DNA of 64,000 nucleotides. Source: Pseudomonas sp. JAI120. Lineage in GTDB: Bacteria > Pseudomonadota > Gammaproteobacteria > Pseudomonadales > Pseudomonadaceae. The stretch is from the NCBI RefSeq assembly GCF_014207255.1, contig NZ_JACHCZ010000003.1, positions 556,813-620,812 on the forward strand. Reading direction: 5' to 3'. A model generated the notes under the pieces. It saw nothing but the letters and a program-made list of their open reading frames with translations. It did not search any database and was not told where the DNA came from. This document shows positions 50,776 through 59,302 of this stretch, piece by piece; positions within the stretch are counted from its first letter, which is position 1, and each line of letters begins with the position of its first letter. The position numbers and the translations under genes were made by a program.

Positions 50776-52662
50776 TTAATCCTCAAGCTTCGACAGCGGT
50801 TCCTGAAACCGCAGCAAACGCCCGGCATTGCCCAGTACCAGCAAGGTGCTGAGGTTATGCAACACCGCCGCAATCATTGCCCCCGCAGCACCCAACCAGC
50901 CAAAGGCGGCAAACACCACGATGGCCAAGGTCCAGCACAGGCCGATGACCACGTTAACCTGCAACGTACGCCGGCACTGGCGACTCAAGCGCACACAGGT
51001 GCCCAGGCGCCGCAGGTCGCTGCCGATCAACACCACATCCGCCGAGGCCAGCGCAATGTCCGCCCCGCCCGCGCCCATCGCCACCCCAACCACGCCAGCC
51101 TTGAGCGCCAGGGAATCGTTGATCCCATCACCGACCACCATGGGCCGGAAGCCGCTGCCGATTTCCCCCAGCACGCGGTTGAGCTTGTCCTCGGGCAATG
51201 CCTGGGCTTCGACATCGCTGATGCCCACGTCCAGCGCCAGGCTGTCGGCCACGCTTTGACGGTCGCCAGTGAGCAGCAGTTGGCGGCCCAGGCCCAAATC
51301 CCGCAACTCTTGCAGGGCTTGGCGCGCCTCCGGCTTGACGCTGTCGGCCAGCAGCAGCCAGGCCAGAAACTGCCCGTTCAGGGCCAGCCCGGCAATCGGG
51401 CCGTCATGGTCAGGCACGGCGGTGGTGACAATACCCAATTGCTCGAACAACTCGGGACGGCCCAACGCCGCTTCGCCCTGCTCGGTCTGTGCCACAACGC
51501 CCAAGCCCTGGCGCTCGCGAATATCCGTGAGCGCCAGCATTTGCGCCTGAGTCGCCAACCCCGCCAACGCACGGCTGACCGGGTGGCTGCTGGCCGAACC
51601 GAGGCTGGCCGCAAGGTTGAGCAGCGCCTGGCGATCGGTCAATGCGCTCTCGATGGACTGCAAACGCAGGGTGCCAAAGGTCAGGGTGCCGGTCTTATCC
51701 ACCACCAGCGAGGTCAGGTCCGCCAACTCTTCGAGGAACGCCGAGCTGCGAATCAGGATCCCATGCCGGGCCGCTACGGCGATGCCGGCAATCGCCGTCG
51801 CCGGTGCCGACAGCACCAGGGCGCACGGGCATGCCGCTACCAGCACCGCGAGCATCGCCTGGGCGTCATTGGTCACAAACCAGGTCACTGCCGCCAGCAG
51901 CAACACCAGCACCATATAGCTGCCCGCGTAACGCTCCAGCAGCCGCGTGATCGGCGGCTTGGAACGTTCGGCGTTCTGCATCAGCGCGATGACTTTGCCC
52001 AGGGTCGACTCATTGCCGGTGCGCGTCACTTGCAGACGGAGCAGGCCATCGAGGTTGATCGCCCCGCCAAACACCTGCACCCCCACACTGGCTTCCAACG
52101 GCACCGACTCGCCGGTGATCGGCGCCGTGTCCAGGCTCGCCTGGCCCGACAGCACCACGCCATCGGCGGGCACGCGATCACCGGCCCGCACTTCGACGAT
52201 ATCGCCGGTGCTCAGCGTGCCGTTATCCACTTCGATGATGCTGCCGTCGGCCTGCACCCGCCGCGCATGGCTGCGGGTCAGTTTACCCAGGGCATGAATC
52301 GCCTCCTGGGAGCCGATCACGCTGCGCTCTTCCAATACGTGGCCAAAGATCATGATGATCGGCAGCAGCGCGGCGGTCAGCAGATCGCCGGTGGCCCAGG
52401 CGCCGAGCATCGCCAGGGCGATCAGTTGGTCGGTAATGCCATGCAGGCTGGGAAAACGCAGGCTGTACCAGGCCGAGCGCATCACCGGCACCGCCACCAG
52501 TAACGAGGCGACACCGAGCAGCAACTGGCTGACGCCCGTCTGGTCCGGCGCCAGCCAGCGCCATACCAGGCCCAGCATCAGCAAGCCCAGGGCGAGCATG
52601 GCCAGGGTCAATTGCCGGGCAGCGCTGCGCTGTTCGGCGGAGGTCAGCATGGGTGCGCTCAT
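50776..52662 (-). CDS. P1B-type heavy-metal translocating ATPase
   Basis: A 628-residue P-type ATPase. Signature elements: actuator TGES at about 181, membrane metal site ACPCALVLSAP at about 276-286, phosphorylated Asp in DKTGTLT at about 320, SSHPVSRAL at about 360, TGD, and GDGINDSLALK at about 515. There is no N-terminal metal-binding (HMA) domain; the protein begins with membrane helices at about 17-60 and 75-110. CPC(x)4SAP is closest to the zinc/cadmium/lead class rather than the copper class (CPCALGLATP), but direction and metal are not proven. It overlaps the HflC-like gene by ATGA and is last in an operon of SPFH proteins. Confidence 0.9.
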   Translation of the reverse strand: MSAPMLTSAEQRSAARQLTLAMLALGLLMLGLVWRWLAPDQTGVSQLLLGVASLLVAVPVMRSAWYSLRFPSLHGITDQLIALAMLGAWATGDLLTAALLPIIMIFGHVLEERSVIGSQEAIHALGKLTRSHARRVQADGSIIEVDNGTLSTGDIVEVRAGDRVPADGVVLSGQASLDTAPITGESVPLEASVGVQVFGGAINLDGLLRLQVTRTGNESTLGKVIALMQNAERSKPPITRLLERYAGSYMVLVLLLAAVTWFVTNDAQAMLAVLVAACPCALVLSAPATAIAGIAVAARHGILIRSSAFLEELADLTSLVVDKTGTLTFGTLRLQSIESALTDRQALLNLAASLGSASSHPVSRALAGLATQAQMLALTDIRERQGLGVVAQTEQGEAALGRPELFEQLGIVTTAVPDHDGPIAGLALNGQFLAWLLLADSVKPEARQALQELRDLGLGRQLLLTGDRQSVADSLALDVGISDVEAQALPEDKLNRVLGEIGSGFRPMVVGDGINDSLALKAGVVGVAMGAGGADIALASADVVLIGSDLRRLGTCVRLSRQCRRTLQVNVVIGLCWTLAIVVFAAFGWLGAAGAMIAAVLHNLSTLLVLGNAGRLLRFQEPLSKLED

Positions 52663-53693
52663 TGTTCGGCTCCCTGGATGATCAAGCGGGAGTCGTCTTT
52701 AGGATCGACCGTGGTCACCGAGCCCGCCTGGCCGAGAATCTTCGGCATACGCTCGCGGTACAGGCGCAACAGCAAGCCCGGGTCTTTGACCTGGGCCAGG
52801 CTGGCGACCGTAGCGGTTTGCGCCTGGGCATTGGCCAGGCGTTCACTGGCCTGGGCGTGGGCGACCTGCACCAGGCGGTCGGCCTGCTGGTTGGCGGTCT
52901 GGGTGAGTTTTTCCGCTTCGGTCCGGGCGTTTGCCACGGCTTTGTCGGCTTGTTGACTGGCGGTGAGTACGGCGTTGAACGCGTTCACCGCCGGGCCCGG
53001 CAGGCTCGATTGCACATCCACCCGCGTCACCTCGATGCCCAACCCCAGGCCGGTGGCGGCCAACTCGGCCAGGCGCTTGTTGATGCCTTGCACCAAGTCA
53101 CCCCGCAGCCGCTCGCGACGCTCGGCGGCGCCATTGTCGGTGCCGATCAATTCGGGGCGCGCCACCAGGATCGTGTCCAGATCGCGCGCCGCCGTCAGGG
53201 CCACGGCGCTGCGGGTCACCAGGCGATCCAGGGCAGGCAGCACATGCGCGCCCTGCAACACAAAGGCGTAGGGCTCGGTGACCTTGTAGAACACCCGCAC
53301 ATCCAGCTGCACCACTCCGGCATCGCCGGTCAGCAAATAGCCGGAGCCGGCCAGGGCGTCGCTCAAGGGCGTGGCGAAACTGGCCACACGGTCCGCCTGC
53401 ACCGCCGCATCGGAGCGCAACAGGTTCTCCACCCGACGCTCGATCACCCGGTCGGCCGCCGGCAATAACACCACCTGCTCGAACGGCTGCGGCCAGGCCA
53501 GCAGCAGCCCGGCATTCTGGATGCGGTCGAGGGCGCCGAAGTGCAGCACCACGGCGCGGTTCTGCGGGTCGATCTGCCGCACATTGGAAAACGCCCACGC
53601 CAACGCCGCCAGCACGGTCACCGCGTACAACGCCAGGAACGTCAGGCGCCCGGCCTGGATCCAGGGGCTGTCCGGGCTGTCACGCTCGGTCAT
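52659..53693 (-). CDS. SPFH/Band-7 membrane protein, HflC-like
   Basis: A 344-residue protein annotated in relatives as protease modulator HflC. One N-terminal membrane helix (about 13-35) is followed by an SPFH domain (about 40-250) with DPQNRAVVLHFGALDRIQNA and then an Ala/Gln/Glu-rich helical tail (about 235-320). It is not the true hflC, which sits next to hflX/hfq; here it is sandwiched between an HflK-like gene and a P-type ATPase, overlapping both by ATGA. It probably forms an oligomeric scaffold around the ATPase. That function is inferred. Confidence 0.87.
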   Translation of the reverse strand: MTERDSPDSPWIQAGRLTFLALYAVTVLAALAWAFSNVRQIDPQNRAVVLHFGALDRIQNAGLLLAWPQPFEQVVLLPAADRVIERRVENLLRSDAAVQADRVASFATPLSDALAGSGYLLTGDAGVVQLDVRVFYKVTEPYAFVLQGAHVLPALDRLVTRSAVALTAARDLDTILVARPELIGTDNGAAERRERLRGDLVQGINKRLAELAATGLGLGIEVTRVDVQSSLPGPAVNAFNAVLTASQQADKAVANARTEAEKLTQTANQQADRLVQVAHAQASERLANAQAQTATVASLAQVKDPGLLLRLYRERMPKILGQAGSVTTVDPKDDSRLIIQGAEQ

Positions 53694-54676
53694 GGCTGAA
53701 CGTCCTTGGGCCCGTCCACCAACGCGCGAAAGGGCGCGGCGTCGGTGCGCAGGATGATCTTGGTGCCGGGGGACACGACCGTGCCCAAGGTGTCCAGGGA
53801 GCGCAGCAGGTTATACAGCTGCGGATTGCCGGCATAGGCACGCCCATAAATCTGCGCGGCCTCGACCCGTGACTGGGCTTCGATGTCGGCGGCTTTCACC
53901 GTGGCGTCGGCCTGCACGATGCGCGCGTCACGCTCAGCCGCGGAGCGAATCTGCGCGGCCTCGCGCTTGCCCACGGCCGTGCGTTCGGTGGCGATGGTTT
54001 CACGCTCGGCACGCATGCGGTCGACGGTGGCGGTCAGCGTGACCGACGGCAACGTCAGGCGCTCGATCCCCACCTGCACCACACGCACGCCATAGGTGGT
54101 GAGCAATTGTTGATCAATCTGCTGGCGCAACTGCGCCTCGAAATCGGCGATGCGCACTTGGCTGGCGTCGGTGTTGATCAAGCTCGACAGGTCAAAGCTG
54201 GCCGCCGTGGTTTCCAACGCCGAGCCGACGAAGGTGCGAATCTGCCGCGCCGCCTCATCCGGTTGGTTCTGCACGGCACGCATAAAGCGCTGCACATTGT
54301 CGGCATCGCCCTGCACCTGCCACGCCACATAGGCCTGCACGATAATCCGCAGGCCGTCGCGCGTGCCCACATCCTGCAAGCCGCTGGAGGTGGTGCGCAG
54401 GCGCAAGTCCACCGGGATCGCCGCTTCGAACGGCGCCGGCCAGCGCCAGCCCAGGCCCGGTTCCAGCAACACCCGCGACGGGTTGCCAAAGCGGGTAATC
54501 ACCGTGGCCTCGCCGGAGCGCACCTGCACCAGGCTCGCCGCCGCCACCGCAAACAGCACCAGCAACACCGCCCAGGCCGTGCGACGCCAAGGGAAAGGGC
54601 CCGCCGCCTGTTCATCACCGTGATGATGGTGATGGTGGCCGTGGTGGTGACCATGATCGTGAGAATGAGCGCTCAA
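53690..54676 (-). CDS. SPFH/Band-7 membrane protein, HflK-like, with His-rich N-terminus
   Basis: A 328-residue SPFH protein. The first 20 residues, MSAHSHDHGHHHGHHHHHHG, contain twelve His and look like a metal-binding tail on the cytoplasmic side. A membrane helix (about 32-52) and an SPFH domain (about 55-250) follow, with VRSGEATVITRFGNPSRVLL, then a charged coiled-coil region and a C-terminal segment with GTKIILRTDA. True HflK has a Gly/Ser-rich N-terminus, not a poly-His one. It overlaps the HflC-like gene and lies 12 bases downstream of the larger SPFH gene. Confidence 0.88.
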   Translation of the reverse strand: MSAHSHDHGHHHGHHHHHHGDEQAAGPFPWRRTAWAVLLVLFAVAAASLVQVRSGEATVITRFGNPSRVLLEPGLGWRWPAPFEAAIPVDLRLRTTSSGLQDVGTRDGLRIIVQAYVAWQVQGDADNVQRFMRAVQNQPDEAARQIRTFVGSALETTAASFDLSSLINTDASQVRIADFEAQLRQQIDQQLLTTYGVRVVQVGIERLTLPSVTLTATVDRMRAERETIATERTAVGKREAAQIRSAAERDARIVQADATVKAADIEAQSRVEAAQIYGRAYAGNPQLYNLLRSLDTLGTVVSPGTKIILRTDAAPFRALVDGPKDVQP

Positions 54677-54688
54677 CAGACAGACTCC

Positions 54689-56593
54689 TTATTGAACGGC
54701 TTTACGCGGCAGCGAAGGGTCGGCCGGTAAAGTAAAAGAACGCAGATCAATCGTCGGTGCACCTTCGGCGCCCAGGCGGTGATCCAAAATAAGCAGCTTG
54801 GCGTGGGCCAGGCCCAGGCTGAGTTGGCCCAGGTACTGTTCCAGCACAAAGGCCCGACCGGCCGTGGCGTAGGCCTTTTGTTCGGCGGTAAAGCGCAGGT
54901 CGGCCGCTTGGGCGCCGGCATTCACTTCGCGGGCAGTGGCCAAGGCCTGGTCGCGGGCGGTGCTGGCTTGCAGCAAGGCCTGGTTGGTGTGTTCGCTGGC
55001 AGCGCCGCGCTCGCGGGAAATCAGGGCCTGGGCGCCGATCTGCGCGGCTTGCACGCCGTGGTAGGCGTTGGCGGCGCCGGCCGGTGGGTGGATGGCTTCC
55101 ACGACGGTGGCGAGGATTTCCACACCGCTGTCGAGTGTCTGCAAGTCCGCCTGCACGGCGCGGCCGATTTCGTCGGCCAGGCGGGTGCGTTGTTCGCCGA
55201 GCAATTCGTCGAGGGTGCGCGAAGCAAAATCGTGCACCAGGATGCGGCTGGCGGTGCTGCGAATCAGGGTCGGCACATCCGCACTGTTATAGGTGGCGGC
55301 GAGTGCGGCCTGATCGGTGAGGCCGATGCGGTAAACGAAGCGCACATCCATGTTGACGATCTGGAAGCTCTGTTTATCGCCGCTGCTGCTGGCGATCACC
55401 TGGGATTTGTCATTCACATGGCTGGCGTCCCACAACCGATTGGCAATCAGCGGTGCCGGGCCTTCGGCAGGCGCCAGCTCAGGAATAGAGGCTTCGCTGA
55501 CGCTGGTGGCCAACTCATGCACCACGCCGTTCTCCACATTGATCACGCGGCCCAAGGGCCACGGCAACCCGGCATGCAGGCCAGGACCGAACACCTCGAC
55601 GGGTTTGCCAAAGCGTTCATAAATCCCACGGCCTTGCAGAGGCACTTCATGCACGCCGGTCAGCGCCCAGCCGACCGCCAGCACCACCAGCAACACCGGC
55701 AAAAACGCGCGGCGCATGTAGGTAAACGCCCAGATCTGGCGCAGGTCGATGCCGAAGCGGTTATGTAATTCGTGCTGCAACGCCAGCAGCGGTTGTGGCG
55801 GCCAGCGCAGCAACCCGGCGATGAAGCTTTGCGCCATCAGGCGTGGTTCAAGGCGCGGCTGGCGCGGGCTGAACAGCGACAGCACACCTCTTAATAGAAA
55901 CTCCAGCGCCACCAGCGCCGGCAACAGCCCGACCAGCACCGCCAGGCGCAACGGCCAGACCGACTCATCCCCCGCAAACAGCAGGCAAATGGCGCTGACC
56001 ACCAGACAGATAATCGCGACCCGACTCAACTGCGCCAGTTGCGCGGCTTCCGGCCACTGGGCCGTGGTTTCCTGAGCCAGGCGCCGTTCGAACACCAGCA
56101 AGCCGAACGCCAGCGCCAGCGCCAATGCCGCCCCCACGCTGGCCGCTTGGCCGACAGGCGCCGAGGGCAGGGCCAGGTTCCAGAATTCGATGATGCTGAC
56201 CAGCGCCAGCAGCGACCAGCCGCCCAGCCACAAGACCGGGGCGCCAATCTGCCGGCCAAAGCGCCCCACAAGGCGTGCGTAACGACCCGTTTCTTCAACG
56301 GGTAATTCGGCCGCCGGCTCCTCCAGCGCCTGGGCGCGCCAATCGGCTACCCACCACGCCGACTGCAGCCCTGCCACCAGCACCAACAGGGCCGATGCAC
56401 AGTTGATCAACACCACCGGCCAGATCGACACAGGTGCAAACAGCGCGACAAACAACGCCAGCACCCAACCGACAACGGCCAGCACCGTCAGGCTGATACC
56501 GGCTTGCCGCAATCGGCGGGCATGGAACAGCCCCTGCTGAAAACGCGGCAGGCCTTCAACCGAAGCGCCGTCCGCCTCTAGATCCACTTGCAT
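54689..56593 (-). CDS. Large SPFH/Band-7 membrane protein (HflK-like fused to polytopic N-terminus)
   Basis: A protein of about 634 residues with an unusual N-terminal half: at least six hydrophobic segments within about residues 30-225 and another at about 285-310. An SPFH domain follows at about 315-520 (VPLQGRGIYERFGKPVEVF), then a coiled-coil rich in Ala, Gln and Arg and a short tail. Only the C-terminal half resembles HflK. I chose ATG 56593, which places a Zur-like palindrome 27 bases upstream, as in dksA2 and folE2; GTG 56635 is an alternative but would put the palindrome inside the gene. It is the first gene of the SPFH-ATPase operon. Confidence 0.85.
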   Translation of the reverse strand: MQVDLEADGASVEGLPRFQQGLFHARRLRQAGISLTVLAVVGWVLALFVALFAPVSIWPVVLINCASALLVLVAGLQSAWWVADWRAQALEEPAAELPVEETGRYARLVGRFGRQIGAPVLWLGGWSLLALVSIIEFWNLALPSAPVGQAASVGAALALALAFGLLVFERRLAQETTAQWPEAAQLAQLSRVAIICLVVSAICLLFAGDESVWPLRLAVLVGLLPALVALEFLLRGVLSLFSPRQPRLEPRLMAQSFIAGLLRWPPQPLLALQHELHNRFGIDLRQIWAFTYMRRAFLPVLLVVLAVGWALTGVHEVPLQGRGIYERFGKPVEVFGPGLHAGLPWPLGRVINVENGVVHELATSVSEASIPELAPAEGPAPLIANRLWDASHVNDKSQVIASSSGDKQSFQIVNMDVRFVYRIGLTDQAALAATYNSADVPTLIRSTASRILVHDFASRTLDELLGEQRTRLADEIGRAVQADLQTLDSGVEILATVVEAIHPPAGAANAYHGVQAAQIGAQALISRERGAASEHTNQALLQASTARDQALATAREVNAGAQAADLRFTAEQKAYATAGRAFVLEQYLGQLSLGLAHAKLLILDHRLGAEGAPTIDLRSFTLPADPSLPRKAVQ

Positions 56594-56619
56594 CCACTCA
56601 CGCCCGCTCGTACACAATT

Positions 56620-56634
56620 CGTTACGATATAACA
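56620..56634. promoter_or_regulatory. Candidate degenerate Zur box before the SPFH-ATPase operon
   Basis: CGTTACGATATAACA matches TGTTATAGTATAACA at 11 of 15 positions. The right half-site TATAACA is perfect; the left half-site has three changes. It lies 27 bases upstream of the chosen start, close to the 31-34 base spacing of the two perfect boxes. It is a prediction only. Confidence 0.4.
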
Positions 56635-56689
56635 CGCGGCGTGAAATTTTTGTTCGTTAAACAGCGTTTTGAACATGGCAAAAATCTCT

Positions 56690-56779
56690 TGTGGGAGGGG
56701 GCTTGCTCCCGATGGCGCTGGATCAGCCGGCACATGCATCAACAGGTAGACCGCCATCGGGGGCAAGCCCCCTCCCACA
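56690..56779. repeat. REPIN between the SPFH-ATPase and lipid operons
   Basis: An inverted pair of REP elements, TGTGGGAGGGGGCTTGCTCC starting at 56690 and the complement ending CTCCCACA at 56779, separated by about 45 bases. Apart from this, the candidate Zur box and an unremarkable promoter region, the 319 bases 56594-56911 hold no gene. Confidence 0.9.
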
Positions 56780-56911
56780 TTTGTCCTTCAGTGCTTTCAA
56801 GATCGTGACTAAACCCCCATAAACACGAGCCATCACTGGTACAGGCCATGAATAATCGGCACACTCCAGACAGTTTTTCGCGGGCTCTCGGACAAGGAAG
56901 CGTCACCCCTC

Positions 56912-57535
56912 ATGATTTCGATCTATCAGCTCAAACCGCGTTTTCAGAACCTGCTGCGTCCACTCGTGCAGCGCCTCTATGACAACGGCACCACCGCCAA
57001 CCAGATCACCGTGCTGGCCGGGGTCATTTCCCTGTTGGTCGGCCTGTTGATCGCCAGCTTCGCCCAACACCTGTGGCTGTTTGCGCTGATCCCGCTGTGG
57101 ATGATCCTGCGCATGGCCCTCAACGCCATCGACGGCATGCTCGCCCGGGAATTCGGCCAGCAGTCGCGTTTGGGCGCCTACCTCAATGAACTGTGCGACG
57201 TGATTGCCGACAGCGCGCTGATCCTGCCCTTCGCGCTGATCCCCGGCGTGAGCCTGGTGCCGGTGTTGCTGGTGGCGCTGCTGGCGGTGTTCAGTGAATA
57301 CGCTGGCGTGCTGGGGCCGATGGTCGGTGCGTCACGGCGCTATGACGGGCCGATGGGCAAGAGTGACCGTGCGTTCGTCCTCGGCGTGCTGGCCACCGGT
57401 GTGGCGCTCGGCTGGCTCGGCGCCGGCTGGGTCGACACGGTGATGTGGCTGGTTGCCGCCCTGCTCGCCTACACCCTGGTCAACCGGGTGCGCCAGGGCC
57501 TGAAAGAAGAACAACACATCTCCCCTTCTGCATAA
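56912..57535 (+). CDS. CDP-alcohol phosphatidyltransferase (YnbA-like)
   Basis: A 207-residue inner-membrane enzyme of the CDP-OH-P transferase family with about six membrane helices. The catalytic motif reads NAIDGMLAREFGQQSRLGAY then LNELCD: the standard Asp at the first and third positions of D(x2)DG(x2)AR(x8)G(x3)D(x3)D are Asn here, as I recall for E. coli YnbA. It should join a CDP-activated lipid to an alcohol, but which alcohol is unknown. It is the first gene of a six-gene operon (PAO1 PA2541 to PA2536 in order). Start ATG 56912, AAGGA about 12 bases upstream. Confidence 0.9.
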   Translation: MISIYQLKPRFQNLLRPLVQRLYDNGTTANQITVLAGVISLLVGLLIASFAQHLWLFALIPLWMILRMALNAIDGMLAREFGQQSRLGAYLNELCDVIADSALILPFALIPGVSLVPVLLVALLAVFSEYAGVLGPMVGASRRYDGPMGKSDRAFVLGVLATGVALGWLGAGWVDTVMWLVAALLAYTLVNRVRQGLKEEQHISPSA

Positions 57536-57545
57536 GGATTTTGCA

Positions 57546-59300
57546 ATGCGCGAACAGCAAGAGCACACCTTCAGTACCCATGACGGCGTCGAGCTTTTCT
57601 ACCGTCATTGGCCGGCCAGCGCGCCGGCGGACGGCGAGCCGCGCAAGGCGATCCTGCTGTTTCACCGTGGCCATGAACACTCGGGGCGTATCGCGCACCT
57701 GGTGGATGAACTGGACCTACCGCAGTTCGATTTCTTCGCCTGGGACGCCCGTGGCCACGGCCAATCGCCTGGCGAACGCGGCGACAGCCCGAGCTTCGCC
57801 ACCAGCGCCCGTGACGTGCAGACCTTCCGCGACCATATCGGTGCCACCTATGGCATCGAGGAAGAAGAGTGTGCCGTGATCGCCCAAAGTGTCGGCGCGG
57901 TGATCGCAGCCACCTGGGTGCATGACTACGCGCCGAAAATCCGCGCCCTGGTGCTCGCGTCCCCGGCATTCAAGGTCAAGCTGTACGTGCCCTTCGCCCG
58001 GCCGGGCCTGGCGCTCATGCGCAGGTTTCGCGGCAACTTCTTCGTCAACAGTTACGTCAAGGCCAAGTTCCTCAGCCATGACCCGGAGCGCGTGGCGTCC
58101 TACGACAGCGACCCGCTGATCACCAAGGCCATCTCGGTGAACGTGCTGTTGGGCTTGTACGAAGCCGCCGACCGGGTTGTCGCCGATGCCCAGGCGATTC
58201 AGGTGCCGACCCAACTGCTGGTCTCGGGCTCCGACTTTGTGGTGCACCGCAAACCCCAGCAGCAATTCTTCGACCGCCTTGGCAGCCTGAAAAAAGAACT
58301 GCATATCCTCCCCGGTTTTTTCCACGACACCCTCGGCGAGCGTGACCGTGCGGTGGCCGTGAGCAGCGCCAGGCGTTTTATCCTGCAGAACTTCGCCCAC
58401 CCGCTGGATCGCGCATCCCTGCTGGACGCCGACAAACTGGGCGCCACCTGCGCCGAATCCGAATCCCTCGCAGCCCCCTTGCCACGCAACTCCCTGCGCG
58501 ACCTGTACTGGCGCCTGACCCGCGCCAGCATGGGCCTGGGCAAGAACCTGTCGGACGGCGTAAAGCTGGGCTTCGACACCGGTTTCGACTCCGGCAGCAC
58601 CCTGGACTACGTGTACCGCAACACGCCCACCGGCAAAGGCGGGTTGGGCCGCATGATCGACACCAACTACCTCAACTCCATCGGCTGGCGTGGCATTCGC
58701 CAGCGCAAGCTGAACGTCGAGGAACTGCTGCGCCTGGCCATGGCCAAGCTGCGCGCAGAAGACCGCGAAGTGCGCATCGTCGACATCGCTGCCGGTCATG
58801 GGCGCTACATTCTTGAAGCCTTGCAGGGCGTGTCGCCGCTGCCGGAATCGATCCTGCTGCGCGACTACAGCGACATCAACGTGCGCGACGGTGGCGCGCT
58901 GATTCGTGAGAAAGGCCTGGGGAACATCGCGCAGTTCGTCAAAGGCGATGCGTTTGACCGCTTGGATTTGGCGGCACTGCAACCCAAGCCAACGCTGGCG
59001 GTGGTGTCCGGGCTGTATGAATTGTTTGCCGATAACGCCATGGTCGGTGGTTCGTTGGCCGGCCTGTCTGAAGCCGTGGAGCCCGGCGGTTACCTGGTCT
59101 ACACCGGCCAACCGTGGCACCCGCAGTTGGAACTGATCGCCCGCGCACTGACCAGCCATCGCCAGGGCCAGGCCTGGGTGATGCGCCGTCGCAGCCAGGC
59201 GGAAATGGATCAACTGGTAGAAGCGGCAGGCTTTCGCAAGATCACCCAGCGTGTGGATGAGTGGGGCATCTTTACCGTGTCCCTGGCCCAGAAGATCTGA
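57546..59300 (+). CDS. Fused alpha/beta-hydrolase and SAM-methyltransferase (YnbC-like)
   Basis: A 584-residue fusion. Residues about 15-300 are a serine hydrolase of the monoacylglycerol lipase type: LLFHRGHEHSGRIAHLVDEL, WDARGHGQSPGERG, nucleophile Ser in IAQSVGAV (the first Gly of G-x-S-x-G is Ala), and the late His in GFFHDTLGE. Residues about 370-584 are a class I methyltransferase with the SAM motif VRIVDIAAGHGRYILEAL. E. coli YnbC has the same architecture and operon. It starts 10 bases after the phosphatidyltransferase gene. It may deacylate and methylate a lipid head or acyl group; the substrate is unknown. Confidence 0.88.
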   Translation: MREQQEHTFSTHDGVELFYRHWPASAPADGEPRKAILLFHRGHEHSGRIAHLVDELDLPQFDFFAWDARGHGQSPGERGDSPSFATSARDVQTFRDHIGATYGIEEEECAVIAQSVGAVIAATWVHDYAPKIRALVLASPAFKVKLYVPFARPGLALMRRFRGNFFVNSYVKAKFLSHDPERVASYDSDPLITKAISVNVLLGLYEAADRVVADAQAIQVPTQLLVSGSDFVVHRKPQQQFFDRLGSLKKELHILPGFFHDTLGERDRAVAVSSARRFILQNFAHPLDRASLLDADKLGATCAESESLAAPLPRNSLRDLYWRLTRASMGLGKNLSDGVKLGFDTGFDSGSTLDYVYRNTPTGKGGLGRMIDTNYLNSIGWRGIRQRKLNVEELLRLAMAKLRAEDREVRIVDIAAGHGRYILEALQGVSPLPESILLRDYSDINVRDGGALIREKGLGNIAQFVKGDAFDRLDLAALQPKPTLAVVSGLYELFADNAMVGGSLAGLSEAVEPGGYLVYTGQPWHPQLELIARALTSHRQGQAWVMRRRSQAEMDQLVEAAGFRKITQRVDEWGIFTVSLAQKI

Positions 59301-59302
59301 CC

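Noticed and set aside
50728..52503. A 591-codon plus-strand frame opposite the P-type ATPase
   Set aside because: The minus strand has CPC, DKTGT and GDGIND motifs; the plus-strand frame is Arg/Gln/His-rich and has no domain.
52659..54676. Canonical hflK-hflC pair of the FtsH complex
   Set aside because: The order (HflK-like before HflC-like) fits, but the genes lie with a metal ATPase rather than hflX/hfq, and the N-terminus is poly-His rather than Gly-rich, so these are paralogues.
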